In this document: positions 7,918-8,212 of the stretch, in pieces
Position numbering within the stretch: position 1 is the stretch's first letter
How the letters are laid out: each line of letters starts with the position of its first letter
Source of the DNA: an uncultured Oscillospiraceae bacterium
GTDB lineage: Bacteria > Bacillota > Clostridia > Oscillospirales > Oscillospiraceae
Assembly (NCBI GenBank): GCA_934636045.1
Contig: CAKTZP010000095.1
Coordinates: 1 to 8,212 of the forward strand
Length of the DNA stretch: 8,212 nucleotides
Reading direction: 5' to 3'
The notes under the pieces: generated by a model
What the model was told of the DNA's origin: nothing
Database searches by the model: none
What the model saw: only the letters and a program-made list of their open reading frames with translations
Position numbers and translations under genes: made by a program

Positions 7918-8212
7918 TCATTTTACCGCAAACGGGATGAGCAGCAACAAAATTTCCGTCAGCGGCGCGACGGCCATGGTGCTGTCAAACCGGTCGAGAA
8001 TGCCGCCGTGCCCGGGGATCAGATTGCCGTAATCCTTGATACCGACCTGCCGCTTCACAACGGAGAGGGTCAGATCGCCGACGATGGATGCGATTGCGCC
8101 GAGAACGCCGTAGATTGCGGCAAACAGATAGTTCACCTCGGAAAAGCCGAAGCATTTTTTCAGCAGGAGGGTGTACAGCAGCATCACCGCAACGTTCGTC
8201 ACGACACCGCCG
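7918..8212 (-). CDS. cdsA: Phosphatidate cytidylyltransferase (CDP-diacylglycerol synthase), C-terminal part
   Basis: CdsA is an integral membrane enzyme that converts phosphatidic acid and CTP to CDP-diacylglycerol, the precursor of phosphatidylglycerol, cardiolipin and other phospholipids. The last 98 or so codons are in the window and the frame runs off the right edge. The CDP-DAG synthase signature is complete at 7984-8064. It begins SVVKR, continues with KDYG and PGHGG, and ends with LDRFD, which includes the metal-binding aspartates. Hydrophobic helices lie before it and one closes the protein. The in-frame GTG at 8202 is an internal valine, not a start, because the frame continues upstream without a stop. 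The gene is followed by dxr after one base, as the first visible gene of the operon. Confidence 0.96.
   Translation of the reverse strand, partial: GGVVTNVAVMLLYTLLLKKCFGFSEVNYLFAAIYGVLGAIASIVGDLTLSVVKRQVGIKDYGNLIPGHGGILDRFDSTMAVAPLTEILLLLIPFAVK

Noticed and set aside
1..8212. Undescribed defence, mobile or biosynthetic system
   Set aside because: All coding sequence is explained by six conserved housekeeping genes. No direct repeats, transposase, integrase, CRISPR-like array or foreign-looking gene was seen.

Overview
The window is about 8.2 kb of GC-rich bacterial chromosome, and every gene lies on the minus strand. A PolC-type replicative polymerase, MEP-pathway isoprenoid genes and strong Shine-Dalgarno sites point to a Firmicute. 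The high GC content and the gene order cdsA-dxr-rseP-ispG-polC suggest a Clostridia lineage such as the Oscillospiraceae/Ruminococcaceae. That placement is inferred from gene content, not from a search.

Read in the direction of transcription (right to left), the window begins with the 3' end of cdsA (CDP-diacylglycerol synthase). It continues with dxr (DXP reductoisomerase), rseP (site-2 intramembrane protease), ispG (HMBPP synthase) and polC (DNA polymerase III alpha, Gram-positive type). The junctions are tight: +1 nt, a 4-nt overlap, +1 nt and +17 nt. This is almost certainly one translationally coupled operon that joins phospholipid precursor synthesis, two steps of isoprenoid synthesis, membrane proteolysis and DNA replication. 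All five genes look intact apart from cdsA, which is cut by the window edge, and their catalytic motifs are present.

After the polC stop comes an AT-rich gap of 133 bp (222-354). It holds two dyad symmetries and a good sigma-A-type promoter. The promoter drives a separate gene, the first 73 codons of a uridine phosphorylase (udp), which runs off the left edge.

I found no mobile element, CRISPR array, tRNA, rRNA or defence-like system. The coding part is conserved housekeeping sequence. The least explained part is the polC-udp gap, where an inverted repeat overlaps the -35 box of the udp promoter. Long open frames on the plus strand are antisense shadows of the real genes.
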